Source of the DNA: Symbiodinium microadriaticum
Lineage: Eukaryota; Sar; Dinophyceae; Suessiales; Symbiodiniaceae
NCBI GenBank assembly: GCA_001939145.1
Contig: LSRX01000068.1
Location: 972,769-1,036,768 of the forward strand
DNA length: 64,000 bases
Direction of reading: 5' to 3'
How positions within the stretch are numbered: the stretch's first letter is position 1; each line of letters opens with the position of its first letter. The position numbers and the translations under genes were made by a program. The notes beneath the pieces were generated by a model. It was given only the letters and a program-made list of their open reading frames with translations. It did no database searches and was not told where the DNA came from. Shown here one piece after another: positions 9,789 through 20,602 of the stretch.

Positions 9789-11126
9789 GCTCTATGTTAG
9801 GCAATAATTATCCCAAATCGATACCTCGCTTGCGCCGAGCTTCTTGTTTTGAACGCCAATGAAGGGTTTGGGTTTGTAGGGTTTCGGGAAGATGTCATGA
9901 GGACTCGCCTAAACCCATGTCCTTAACCTGAACCCTGAACATCAAGCCCCTAAACTCTCAAGCCTGAACCTGAAACCTTTAGCCGATATCCATGGCAATG
10001 ATGCGCCCTAAGGGTCCAAAGCACACAGCGCACGCCTCTAAACCGCCTGAATCACGTACAACGCAGATGCAGTTTCATGAGCACGATTTTCGAAAGGTCG
10101 ATAAATCATGCATGCAGTCGCGCGAGGACGACACCCTCTCGACGGTCTTGGGTCCTAACCTAAGCTTCACCAAAACAGGCAAAAGTCAGCAAACCGCTCA
10201 GCCACGTCTGGACAAAAAAAGTGTAGGGATCCCTTCACCTTAAACCCTGCTCTACTTGGGCAATCATGGTCAACCCTCTTTGGACCTGTCGGCCAATCGA
10301 CTCAGAGCTACTCGACACTCTCCTCGATGTCGTAGCCCGACTGGATGTGGGGGATTTGTTGTAAGGTCTTCCTCGGCCCCAAAGGTATGTACGTAGAACA
10401 ATAGCCTGTTTATAGCTGTCTTGTCCCGAACCTCTAAAGCGCCATTGGGTCTTGGGCTTTAGATCCAGGACATACTGGATTACGGCTTGCAGGGCGCGGG
10501 GTTGTGGGGGATTGGGGCTTCAGGTCTGCTCTGCATTCGATCCGGTCGAGGGCAAAGGCACGACATGGAAACAGATGGATAACTTGAAGAAGCATCCAAG
10601 GTTCGCCTCTGGGAGCTTGGCTTTGCGGGCATGAGTCTTGCTGATACCGGCCCTGAACACCAAAACTCGAAATCCACCCTAGCTGGAAGTCAAACTAAAC
10701 GCTGGGCCGTAAGAACACCCTGATGAAAAAACAGGAAGACCAACATCGAAGACTCCACAGGGTGGTGGACACCACTGGGCGCCAATCCCACCCCATGGTT
10801 TCCCCTCAGCCAGCACATAGTAACGCCTGCCGAGACTGCCCGCTTCGTGGTCAAGCTACACTGTATCGCAACGTCAGAAGCTAGATATCATTCCCTAGCC
10901 CCCCAGACCGTGTCGGAAGCTCAAATCCGGAAAAACTGAACTCCGAATCCCCCGACATCCGGAAGACCCAGTCCGAACTCCGACATGTTTTGCAGTCTCG
11001 CGAGCGCTTTGTTCGCCACGCTGCCTGTAGGATGATCGGAGTGCTCCGGCGGCCAACCGGCCCGTCAGGGCCGCCGACCACCAGGGCCGAATAAACTCTG
11101 AAAATCTAGAAAATCTGAATAGATCG
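9453..11126. other. Mostly unique sequence with scattered TTTAGGG words and one (TA)n run
   Basis: TTTAGGG words to about 9625, (TA)n at 9751-9784, and a few CCCTGAA/CCCTAAA words near 9910-9970. 10000-11126 is free of heptamer blocks, so it could contain diverged exons, but no frame has recognisable domain content. Confidence 0.4.
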
Positions 11127-11312
11127 GTGCCCTGGGCCCTGACTCAGCTTTCCTTGTGGAAGTCCTTCGCTGACTTCTGTTCAGAGTCCAGAGTTCTCCA
11201 CAGACAAATTAATGAACACAAACACACAGAACAGCCGAGGCACGCGCTTCGTCTCACGGAAGGGGTGGCAGCCCAAGCTCCTTCGCCACTTTCCGAGCCT
11301 GCAGCGGATCGG

Positions 11313-12062
11313 TCACGCACACGGCGCTCTCTTTCTCTGCTCTCCGGCCCCCGCCTCGGCCACAGAGACCTCGCGCACCACCAAGACGTCGCTCACTTCT
11401 TCGTTCTCCATGCGGAGCCAGGCCTTTGTGCGGTCCGCGCTGAGCTGCACCCCGCGGCCCGGATAGTCCTCTTCGAAGAAGCAGACCTCCACGCCGCCGC
11501 TGACATGCGTGAACGTGCCCTTGCCCTCCCGCCAGCCGTTGTGGAACTCCCCGACGAACACACTGCCGTCCGCATACTTGAAGGTCCCGTAACCGTGCAT
11601 CTCGCCATCCACGTACTGCCCCTCGTAGACGTTGCCGCTAGGGAACGTGCAGCGAGCTCGGCCCTGGAGGTCGCCCTCGTCGTCGACGCGCAGCTCCCGG
11701 TCGCCCTCCATGGGCTCATACCACGCCGAGACCATCTCCACCTCGTCGTTAATGCCCTCCGCCCACTGCTTTCGGGCCCTCTCCACTGCCAGGGCCAGAC
11801 ATTCCTCCGCTGTGCTGCCGCCTCCTCGAATGTGGGTGGTCGCAAAGGCAAACATGCCCATTCTTGGGATGCGCCACTTGGTGCCCATCTTTTCCTCTGC
11901 TTTCTGCATGTCGGACTTCTCCCGGATCACGCCCTGCTGAATTTGCAGGACGAAGCCCCTCTTCTTGCTCTCGATCCTGTCTAAGTTTTCTGAGAAGGTG
12001 AGCAGCCACCTGCCATCGGCCTTGTCCCCGTAGAGCTCCTTGCGGGTGAGGGTGAGAGGGGA

Positions 12063-12094
<32 letters not shown>

Positions 12095-12441
12095 GCCTAC
12101 AACAAAGCCCACTGAACCCGTTTCAACCCAGCATGCTCAAACACGGGAAGGGCCTGGCAGCAAGAGAGTCTCTAAACTCTTTGAGCCTTTCCTTTCTGCC
12201 AGGGGCACCCCGAGCGCGCCTTGTTGTCACTGTTCGGGTTGTATACCGTACAGCCCAGCTCTTCGAGAACTTCCTTGATGCCAACGGAGATGGTGTACCA
12301 CGGTTCTCCGAACTTTGTGGAGAGGACGACGTGCGGGGCATCAGGGCCTCTCTCGGGCAGTCTCTTCCTCGCGGGCCAAGTGGTTGGCCGACTCCACTTC
12401 GCTGAGACCCTGTCGTAGCTCGCCCTGGCGGCACCGGCCAT
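11313..12441 (-). CDS. Two-exon MORN-repeat protein
   Basis: Exon 1 (12441-12220) starts at ATG (MAGAARASYD) and ends TVYNPNSDNK; exon 2 (12038-11313) resumes in phase at ELYGDKADGR. The joined product is about 315 residues. Two MORN repeats (about 211-232, VYEGQYVDGE..., and 233-255, VFVGEFHNGW...) follow a partial one. MORN repeats usually bind membranes or act as protein scaffolds in protists. The exon 1 segment VVLSTKFGEPW...VTVYNP-like text has an alternating strand/helix look reminiscent of TIR-like folds, but I cannot establish that. The last ~20 residues of exon 2 look poor, while another frame just beyond (about 11325-11268) reads VTDPLQARKVAKELGLPPLP then stop. A further short intron or a frameshift near 11330 may therefore give the true C-terminus. 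An upstream in-frame ATG at 12546 is an alternative start. Confidence 0.7.
12039..12219 (-). other. Predicted 181-bp GC-AG intron of the MORN gene
   Basis: The donor GCGCGC follows AACAAG at 12220. The acceptor CGCAAG ends at 12039. On the coding strand the intron carries a long CT-repeat (plus-strand GA run about 12063-12092) close to the acceptor, a strong polypyrimidine tract. Exon phases on both sides are 0. Confidence 0.55.
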
Positions 12442-12843
12442 CGGCTCGATCGGGACACACCGGGGGAGGGGGGGAGCTGGCAGCAGGGGTGATCTTTCGA
12501 GCCTCGCCGTCGACAAGCGTCCACACTCTCTGCACTGAACAAGCAAAGCACCAGGCCATTCATTTACCCTAAACCCTAAGCCCTCAACCCGTTTCTTGTT
12601 TTGTTTTTTTTGGAGGGGGGGTTAGGTAAGCCATCTTCGGCCCTTTTTTGCGGGATGGAGTAATTATTCCAGAAAGTACTGCACCTTACAGGGAGACGCC
12701 TGGGAAAGGTTGAAGGCACTCTACCTTGAGGCCCCACTTGGCGCAGAAACCCTCCATTTTGGGGACTGGGAGTGTCAACCCAGCGCAAAGTGAAAACCAC
12801 ATTAAATTAACATAAGCAACGCGGTTTAGGGTTTACGGAGATT
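12442..12843. other. Upstream flank of the MORN gene
   Basis: Contains the possible 5' extension of exon 1 to 12546 and a few CCCTAAA words at 12567-12590. The remainder, with T- and G-runs near 12600-12620, is unclassified. Confidence 0.4.
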
Positions 12844-12936
12844 ACCCATAGGCCCCTAAGTAGTTCCCTTTTATGGGTTTATATTTAGAATCCAAAAAGG
12901 TAGTCCTAAAAAGGAACTACTTAGGAGCCTATGGGT
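12844..12936. mobile_element. MITE-A copy 3 (93 bp)
   Basis: TA-flanked at both ends. Left arm CCCATAGGCCCCTAAGTAGT, right arm AACTACTTAGGAGCCTATGGG. The centre is rearranged relative to copies 2 and 8. Confidence 0.85.
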
Positions 12937-13162
12937 AGGGTTATAACCCCCAAGCCCTAAAAATCCCCACCGCGATGCCTCGAGCTCTTCCAGGATCGCG
13001 GAGCCTCCTTTGCCGCCGCTGGCCACCTGGCTTGGGAAGGGGAGACTAGCGCTAAACCCTAAGCCCTACACCAAAACAAAAAAAAACGAAACCCAAAACC
13101 CAAGGCCCTAACAAACCCAACATCTCGATCGAACCCCCAAAACCCTAACCCCCCCCCCCCCC

Positions 13163-13403
13163 NNNNNNNNNNNNNNNNNNNNNNNNNNNNNNNNNNNNNN
13201 NNNNNNNNNNNNNNNNNNNNNNNNNNNNNNNNNNNNNNNNNNNNNNNNNNNNNNNNNNNNNNNNNNNNNNNNNNNNNNNNNNNNNNNNNNNNNNNNNNNN
13301 NNNNNNNNNNNNNNNNNNNNNNNNNNNNNNNNNNNNNNNNNNNNNNNNNNNNNNNNNNNNNNNNNNNNNNNNNNNNNNNNNNNNNNNNNNNNNNNNNNNN
13401 NNN
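13163..13403. other. Assembly gap (241 undetermined bases)
   Basis: A run of N preceded by at least twelve C residues (from 13149). The right side begins inside a MITE-A copy. A poly-C stall or a collapsed MITE hairpin is a likely cause of the gap; that cause is inference. Confidence 1.
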
Positions 13404-13473
13404 CTTTCTATGGTTTATGTTTAGAATCCTATAAGGTAATCCCAAAAAGGAACTACTTAGGGGCATATGGATA
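13404..13473. mobile_element. MITE-A copy 4, left end lost in the gap
   Basis: The core GGTTTATGTTTAGAATCCTA and the right arm AGGAACTACTTAGGGGCATA match MITE-A. The terminal six bases read ATGGAT instead of ATGGGT. The left arm must lie in the gap or be missing. Confidence 0.8.
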
Positions 13474-13736
13474 GAGTTCAGGGGCTGAGGTTTAGAGGTT
13501 CAGGGTTCGGGGCTTGAACCTGGGTTTTAGCAGTTTTTTGCATCGTGGGGCAGATAGGACGTCGGGCTTAGACGAGACCTGCACTCACGACTCGCCATAT
13601 CCGGTGCTCGGAAAGTCATTGCGCACGTTTCGGCCCCAAGGGCCTTAGATGCTACCCTCAGCGCTCATGGGGCCTATAAACCCTACTCCCCCTAAACCCT
13701 ATAAGCCCTACTACTACGACAACAACAACAACAACA

Positions 13737-13774
<38 letters not shown>

Positions 13775-14929
13775 AAGCTCGGGTCTCTGTGAGGCTTTGG
13801 GTGTTGGGGTCAGCGACATCCGAAAGTACTGTTGAACAGATGGTACCACGAGGAGCCTGCCTGAGACTATAGGCTCAGCAAACAAAAACTCACCAAAGCT
13901 GCATAAAACACATAAACCCTAAACCCAGAGCCCCTCAACCCCTAAACCCTGACTCCCACCAACGCCCCAAGGTCAAAACCTTAAACTCCTTGAGCTCCAG
14001 AGCACTAAAAGCCCCAAACCTTATAAGGCGCCACTACACTCGAAGAGCACAACACCCCAAGTGCTAAACTCTAAACCCTAAACCAAGCGCTAAATCCCAG
14101 CGTCCTCGCGCATCATCTCCTCAGAGTCGGGAACCAACGCTCCAAGCAGGGTTTAGGGTTTAGGTTTTAGGGTTTAGGTTTCGGGCAAAGCAGGCGCCGC
14201 AATGATTGAAATAGTTTCTTGGAGGGGGTGCATCCTGGTACAAGTATGTGAAAGATCCCCGAGGACCAGTATCACGAATTATTCAGGCATCCACACTGAA
14301 CCCTAAACTCTAAACCCCTAAACCCTAAAGGTTAATAGTGCGTGTCAGAGTTCGAGGGTGTTGGGCTTTAGAGGGCTGTGGGTGCCCTGGCAGGCCTTTG
14401 GGGGTTCAGGGTTTAGGGTTTGGGGCTTAGGGTTTGGGGTTTATAGGGTTTCGGGCTTAGGGAGGGAGTTTATAGGGTTTGCAGTTTAGGATTCATAGGG
14501 TTTGGGCTTAGGGTTTGCGGTTTAGGGTTTGGGGAACTTGGGTTTAGGTCTTCGGAGCTTACGGCGAGTATAGTGTAGAGGCTACTTGTACAGCCGGGAT
14601 CTGCTTGCTAAGCCCTGAGTTGATGATAGTCGTTTTGTGGGTCAGTAAGCTGCGGAACGAATCACTGAACCCTAGGCCCGAAATCCCAAACCCTAAAAGC
14701 CCTAAAGCTGTAAACTCTACAAACCCTCTAAGCCCTACACCAAGCCGTGCACTCTAGACCCTAAACCGTAATACTTGGTTAAACCTCACGGTCCCAAGCT
14801 TAAACTACCATAACCTACTTTCTTGTAGTTTCTTAGCCTGATCCCTGAAGCTTTGGAGTTTCATGGGTTAGGGTTGAAGGATGTTCTTATAAGCACCCTA
14901 CCAGAAAGTAGGTCTTGGTCGGTGGAAGT
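13474..14929. repeat. Alternating TTTAGGG/CCCTAAA blocks and a trinucleotide run
   Basis: (ACA)n/(CTA)n run at 13708-13772. CCCTAAA text at 13674-13708 and 13915-14100, TTTAGGG at 14150-14185, CCCTAAA at 14297-14330, a dense TTTAGGG block at 14400-14545, then CCCTAAA-like words to about 14770. No gene supported. Confidence 0.7.
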
Positions 14930-15022
14930 ACTTAGAGGCTCCATTATAGTTCTCTTTTGTGGTTTATATTTGGGATCCTATAGGGCAATCCCAAAAAGGG
15001 ACCTACAATGCAGCCTATGTGT
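14930..15022. mobile_element. Diverged MITE-A relative, copy 10
   Basis: Shares the core GTGGTTTATATTTGGGATCC and the right half CAATCCCAAAAAGGGACCTA with MITE-A, but the ends read AGGCTCCATTATAGTTC / ACAATGCAGCCTATGTG. It forms a subfamily with the copies near 37045 and 51091. Confidence 0.6.
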
Positions 15023-15334
15023 AAACACTACAAACCCTGTGACTCAAAAGCCCTGAAATGCCCAAACACCTGGCCACCGACAAGCGGCGATGAGATACTC
15101 CGTCTCCCGTATGTGGAAGGCCACCTGTTCAGCATGGGACTATATAAACGAAAAGTTGTGAATATACCATCAAAACAACAGGAGGAACACTGAGCGACAA
15201 GAAGCCGACATCCTTTTTGCGCTCAAAGGCGTGGACCCCTGATTCGTACCCCCTGCTGCGCTTAAAGAGAGTATGAAATAGTATTGCGAATAGACCACCA
15301 AAGCCCTAAACCCCAAGCCCTCAACCCTAAACCC

Positions 15335-15431
15335 TACCTTACCCCCCCAAAAACCGACCTTTCTAAGAACTTATGTGCGGAAATCATGAAAAAACAGACA
15401 TCCTAAAATGGAAGGTTTTAGAGGGTCCAGG
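15335..15431. mobile_element. Family G element, copy 1
   Basis: Begins CTACCTTACCCCCC and continues AACCGACCTTTCTAAGAACT, TTATGTGCGGAAATCATGA, ending AGAGGGTCCAGGTGAG. Aligns by eye with copies at 35337 and 41243 (both reversed) and 37136. Non-coding. Confidence 0.55.
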
Positions 15432-16278
15432 TGAGCCCCAAGCGTTTAACTCCCTAAACCCTTAGCCCTGAAGCGTCCCCGGGGCTTCAAAGTCTTCATG
15501 CAACGGTGTTGAGGAGTTTAGGGGTTGAGAGGTTTAGGGTTTAGGGGTTTAGGGATTTAGGGTTTGAGGGCTTTAGGGGTTGGGTTGAGGGCTTTAGGGT
15601 TTGAGGGCCTTAAGGGTGCAGGGTTGAGGGCTTTAGGGTTGAGGGGTGTAGGGTCTAGGATTCAGTGAGGGAGTCGTAGATTTATCAAAAGCCTCTAGAT
15701 TCGATTCAAGCCAGGCGCCTTCAACCCCCAAACAATCCGAAGCCCAAAACGGAAAGGACGGGAAGTCGTAGAAAGGGCGAAAACACCACAAACTCCAAAC
15801 CATATTTTTAAGCTTCCTAAACCCTTCACCCCAAAATCGTAAGCGCTGAGCCCGAATTAAGCCCGATAAGTGCTATGCACTAAACCCTGGAACCCTAAAC
15901 CGTTGGCAGCTTCTCTAGTAAGTTGGACAATTTTGACAAGGAGCGCCATGACAGGCTCGCGGATGATGCAGGGTGCTCCGTTTCACCACCCAAGCATTCG
16001 CGTGTAGACATTACTGATAATTCCGCACGATAAGCTCAAGATTTTTTTTTAAGACATAAGCCATAAGCACAACAGAAACACACCCAAAATCCCAAACCAA
16101 AATCTCAGACCTCAAACTTTAAACCTCAAACCCAACTCATTCAACAACAAAGGGCCCATCGTCTTCCCCGGTGCTCCCTGAATGGTTGCTCGGAATCGCA
16201 GGCACCAAGCCCGAAGGCCCTAAGAATACTACGTTGTTCTACTCACAGCGCCCGAACCCTGGCCCGAGTAGAATGAAT
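15432..16278. repeat. TTTAGGG block and unclassified sequence
   Basis: Dense TTTAGGG/TTGAGGG text at 15510-15665; CCCTAAA-like words around 15790-15900. 15905-16278 is unclassified. No gene supported. Confidence 0.6.
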
Positions 16279-16305
16279 ATGTATGTACATACATACGTAC
16301 ATACA

Positions 16306-16357
<52 letters not shown>
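16279..16357. repeat. (ACAT)n-(AT)n microsatellite
   Basis: Tetranucleotide CATA repeats grading into a dinucleotide AT run. Confidence 0.95.
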
Positions 16358-17505
16358 GGTCTCATCCCTTGATTTTCAATTGAAGGTTGGGGGGGCAGAG
16401 GCTTGAGGGGGAGAGTTGCGCCAGAAACCCTAGCTCTTACGCCCTGACAGCCGGCCTGATATGGCAGCATGTAGCAGGGAATCGCCGGTGCCAGAATAAC
16501 GAGCCTCGACAAAGGATCTAAGGAGGGTTTCGAGTTTAGGGGTTTAGGCCTGAGAGCCCTTAAGGGACCTTTTCGACATGCTTTCACGGAACTACGAGGG
16601 TTCTATGACAAACGTCTGATGTGTTATGCGTTAGGGGTCACTAAAGGTAACAGATGATACGTGTACCTGTGTTTGACATGCATTGGTCGTAAAAAAGGCT
16701 ACCAGATTCCTGCTGTAAGGTATACATTTAAACTACCAAATAGTGGCCCACTTTTTCGACGATGGCTTCACGCGCCGCAGCAAGCGAAGCCCTCGCGACG
16801 GGCGTCAATGCACCGAAGTCCTGGATGATTTACGGTTTAAGGTTTAGGGTTCAGGGGTTAGTAGTTTAGTTTTGGGGTGTAGGCTTTGGATGTAAGGCTG
16901 TGACTAAGGTGTAGGATGTAGATGCGGGGTATGGGGTTTAGGGTTTCCGGGTTCATATAGGATTTGGGGCTTCGGGCTTGCACCATACGGTTTGGGGTGT
17001 AGGGCGTAGGGAGAGCCTATGGAGGATCTTCGGCTTAGGGATAGGGCGTTGGGGTTGGAAGGCTTTGTAGTTCTAAGCCCTTGGGGTCTGGCGACAGAGT
17101 TCTCAGCTTTATGGCGACTTGATCACTGCAGGGATTGGAGAATCCCGTCGATGTTGGAGAGCACGGTGGTCGTTTGGCTCTGGAGAAGGACTAAAGCCTT
17201 CTAAAGCCCGTAAAATTACAGCCCCACGGAACCCGATATTAAACATGCATTCAAGCATCGGATTTGTACTGTCTTTTTCAAGACGCCCGGCAGCCATAGA
17301 AGCGCAGTTACCTTCATTGTGGACATTACCGTTGGGCTCTGTAGAAAACCCTGTGTAAAGCAGTAGAGTAACCCATGGTCACGATAATTTTCGCAGTACT
17401 GTAGTAGTTACAGCTTTTTTGCATGTTTGTTACCGCAACATCTGTGTACTGTTGTAACAAACATTTCTCTATGTATATGTGAGAAAAACCACCGAAATGA
17501 AAATA
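16358..17505. other. Low-repeat stretch with a TTTAGGG patch
   Basis: TTTAGGG and diverged TGTAGGG words at 16825-17020. 17030-17500 is unique, with short frames on both strands and no recognised product. Confidence 0.45.
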
Positions 17506-17710
17506 AAGATAGCAACGATGAATATGAACATGAAAGTGCCATCAGCACCATCACCAACAACATCATCATCATCATCATCAACATCATCATCATCATCGTC
17601 ATCATCACCATCATCATTTCATCACCAGCAGCAACCTCATCATCGTTACCCAGGGCATGATCATGATCATCATTGTCATCAGCATCATCATTGCCATCAA
17701 GGTGCCTAGA
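17506..17710. repeat. (ATC)n trinucleotide array
   Basis: ATC/ATG/CAT repeats, densest at 17556-17620, with interruptions to about 17700. The long frames across it on both strands (poly-Ser/Ile, or Met/Asp-rich) are artefacts. Confidence 0.9.
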
Positions 17711-18949
17711 ATAATCATCCGTATACATATTATGTATCTACAAACACACACATACATTTCTCATCATGCATCTACATATAACATGCCCACGCCCAAAAAT
17801 ATGGCTTATGGGAAACTGGGCTCCGAGGACCAGGTCCCAACATCGCAGATGCAGGGCAACAAAGAGGGGTCCGGGAAGCGGGAGCTGGCGGTCGCGGTCA
17901 CGCCATGAACTGGCACCTGAGAAGCTTGGCGTGTAGGGCTTGGGGTTTGGAGATGTTACACTGTTTTTGGGTTTATGGTGCAGGGTTTAGGGTTGACGAA
18001 GGTGTAATTTGGGTTTAGGGTTCAAGGTGTAGGGCTTGTGAAGTGCTACTGAGGGTCTCGGGCTTAGAGTGTATGGCTTGGAAAAGGTCTTTCGTGTCTA
18101 GGCTTTCAGTCAAAAGTAAAGGCAGTTTGGCATGGCTTAGAGTTCAGAGCTTGTCTCATGGGTTACGTAGTAACTCGACATCCTCATGCTGTAGCCCAAG
18201 AAAGCCTAAATCCTTGACTCTAAAGCAACCTAGACTCGACCCGAAAACCATTGACAAGAAAAGCTCTAGACCCTAAACCCCGAAGATACTGTAGGGCTTT
18301 CGTTCTAAGAGGGCTTTCGGATTAGGATTCATCGAATGATTCCTCTTGGGGTTCCGTAGCGTTTCCAGCAGGGCCGCTTTCGGGTTCGATAAGCTGCCTC
18401 TCACTCCGTAGGAGTTTCGGCTCGTCTTCAAAACATGAGCCGTACAGGGCGCAGCGTTTCCGAACTTTCAGGGGTTCCTGAAATATCCAGGGTTGCTTTT
18501 TTGCGGCGGCTCTTCTGCTTTATGAGTCCGAAGAACAAGCAAGGACATCAAGACAGGGGAACAAAGAGCAATGAAGCCTCTATAGGTGCTTATAAAGGGT
18601 TGAAAATTTAGGGCAGAGGGTTTATGGTGTGTAGGACTGAGAGAGCTTGGGGCTGGGTTTGGGACTTCGTGTCTGCCGGTGTTAGGGCTTCGGGTTTAGG
18701 GTGGGGGGGGGCTGGAAATTTAGTAATTGCAGGTCTCATTGAATTATTTCCAACGCTAAACCTTTGCACCCCTGAACCCCGAAACCTCCTTAGCCTGTTT
18801 CCTGGGCCCTAGACCATCGAAGAATGCGGACCGTTTCGCTGCTAGGAGTTGCTGTTATATCCCAGTTGGAGGCGCTGAGGGCCCTTTGGTCTTTGCGCAA
18901 AGTCTGCAGGTTGTTTCCCCCAAGCCCGATATAAACCCTTTAGTGAATC
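17711..18949. other. Unclassified sequence with sparse TTTAGGG words
   Basis: TTTAGGG-related words at 17930-18040 and 18600-18710. Otherwise unique. No frame gives a recognisable domain. Confidence 0.4.
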
Positions 18950-19055
18950 CCAGAAAGTTGGAACATGAGCTTCGGATGATTAGTGCTAGGATCCCATGCA
19001 CTTTACCTTCAGGGCATGGGGATAACAATGCTCCAACTTTCTGGCTTCTGGTATA
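18950..19055. repeat. Family Q dispersed repeat, copy 1
   Basis: CAGAAAGTTGGA near 18951 is mirrored by TCCAACTTTCTG near 19031. The right half (GGGATAACAATGCTCCAACT, then TTCTGGCTTCTG) recurs near 24230-24275 with few changes. Probably a small inverted-repeat element. Confidence 0.55.
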
Positions 19056-20489
19056 AGCCAAAACCCAAAACCCCAAACCTAAAACCCTAAACCCCAAACC
19101 TAAAACCTTTAACCCTAACCCCCAGAACCCTAAAACCCCAAACCCTAAACCCAACACCCCCTAAACCCCAAAACCCCAAAACCGTAAACCCCAAAACCCC
19201 AAACGCCACCGCCCTCTGAGTTCCCCCGGCACGTTCTGCATTGGCATCGTCTGGCTCGACCCAGCGATCTCCACCTGCGGGTGTGAGGGCCTTTTTGGGT
19301 CTAGGGCTTATAGGGCTTCTAGGGCTTCTAGGATTTTAATTTTGGGTCTAGGGTCTATAGGGCTGAAAGGGTTTCTAGGATTGGGGGTCTAGGGCTGAAA
19401 GGGCTTATAGGGTTTATATAGGGTTTATATAGGGTTTATAGGGTTTAGGTTTAGTGTTACTGTTTTGGGTATAGGGTTTATAGGGCTTCTAGGGCTTCTA
19501 GGGTTTAGCTAGGGTTTATAGGGTTTATAGGGCTGATAGGGCTTGCAGGGTTTATAGGGTTTATAGGCTTTATGATGGGTTTAGAGTTCGCGGTTAAAGC
19601 TTCCTTTTCAGGGCACTACATAGGTTCTTGGGTTGGAGGTTTAGGTAGAGTAGGTTTTTTGGGAGGAGAACTACGCATCATAACTAGCTATGGACGATAG
19701 TAAGTGCTACTTTCCATTCAGGCTTTCGGGTTTAGGTTCAAGTTTGCAGGAGTGTTAGGGCTTATGGTGCAAGGCCTGAGCAGAAACCTTCGGGCTTCAG
19801 GAATTTATGGAGTAAGTGTTAAAGGGTTTAGCATTTAGGGTTTCAGGGTTTAGGGTTTTCGGGTTTAGGGTTTTAGGGTTCAGGGTTTGGGGGTTTCAGG
19901 GTTCAGGGTTCAGCGTTCAGGGTTTAAGGTTTTAGGGGTCCCGGCTTCTGGAATTTTAGGGCTATGGATGCTTGAAATTTCAGTGAAAGTGCTCAGGCAG
20001 ATCGCTTGAATGATGATGCCCCCCCTCATACAGCCTCTGCTAACTACATCTTTGGGGCTTGGAGTTACCTTACTTTCTGTGGCAATTTAGAGAACTACCC
20101 ATATTCATACTACTTGCAATTCCAGCCTCGACCTCGCCCGAGTTCACGTCCCGCTTGATGAGCTTGGCGACCTCTCCTGCCCGCGACTGATGTAAAGGGG
20201 GTTTAGGGTTTAGGGGTTACTTAGAAGCGGGGGGGGGGGGGGCAGTTCCAGAAGGAATTATAGCCCTAAGACCTACAATGCCCTACAACCCTAAAACCTC
20301 CTAGGAACCCTCAACCCTTCAGACGGGGTTGCGGAAGGCCTTAGAAACCCTAAACCTTTACAGGTTTTCGGTCAACAGGATTTAAGGTTATGGGGCCTGC
20401 GGGCTCTAGGGTGTAGGGTATCGAGGTTTGAGAGCTTAGGGCAGAAGGACTTTAGGGTTCTGCTGGGCTTCGGGTAGGGTTTAGGCTTA
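19056..20489. repeat. Large telomere-like region, orientation switch at about 19210-19280
   Basis: CCCTAAA/CCCCAAA text 19056-19205, then TTTAGGG variants (TTTATAGGG, TTCTAGGG) 19280-19570, and again 19815-19945. 19950-20180 is unclassified; a G-run lies at 20230-20242. No gene supported. Confidence 0.75.
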
Positions 20490-20602
20490 GAGTATAGTAT
20501 AGTGTAGTGTAGTATAGTATAGTATAGTATAGTATAGTATAGTATAGTATAGTATAGTATAGTATAGTATAGGATAGCATAGCATAGCATAGCATAGTAT
20601 AT
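20490..20602. repeat. (TAGTA)n pentanucleotide microsatellite
   Basis: About twenty AGTAT units with early AGTGT and late AGCAT variants. Confidence 0.95.

Noticed and set aside
11127-11984. 285-residue plus-strand open frame
   Set aside because: Antisense to the MORN exon; the Ala/Leu/His/Arg-rich composition is what the opposite strand of a GC-rich exon gives.
19056-20220. Chromosome end
   Set aside because: Heptamers are degenerate, in both orientations and followed by unique sequence, as elsewhere in the window.
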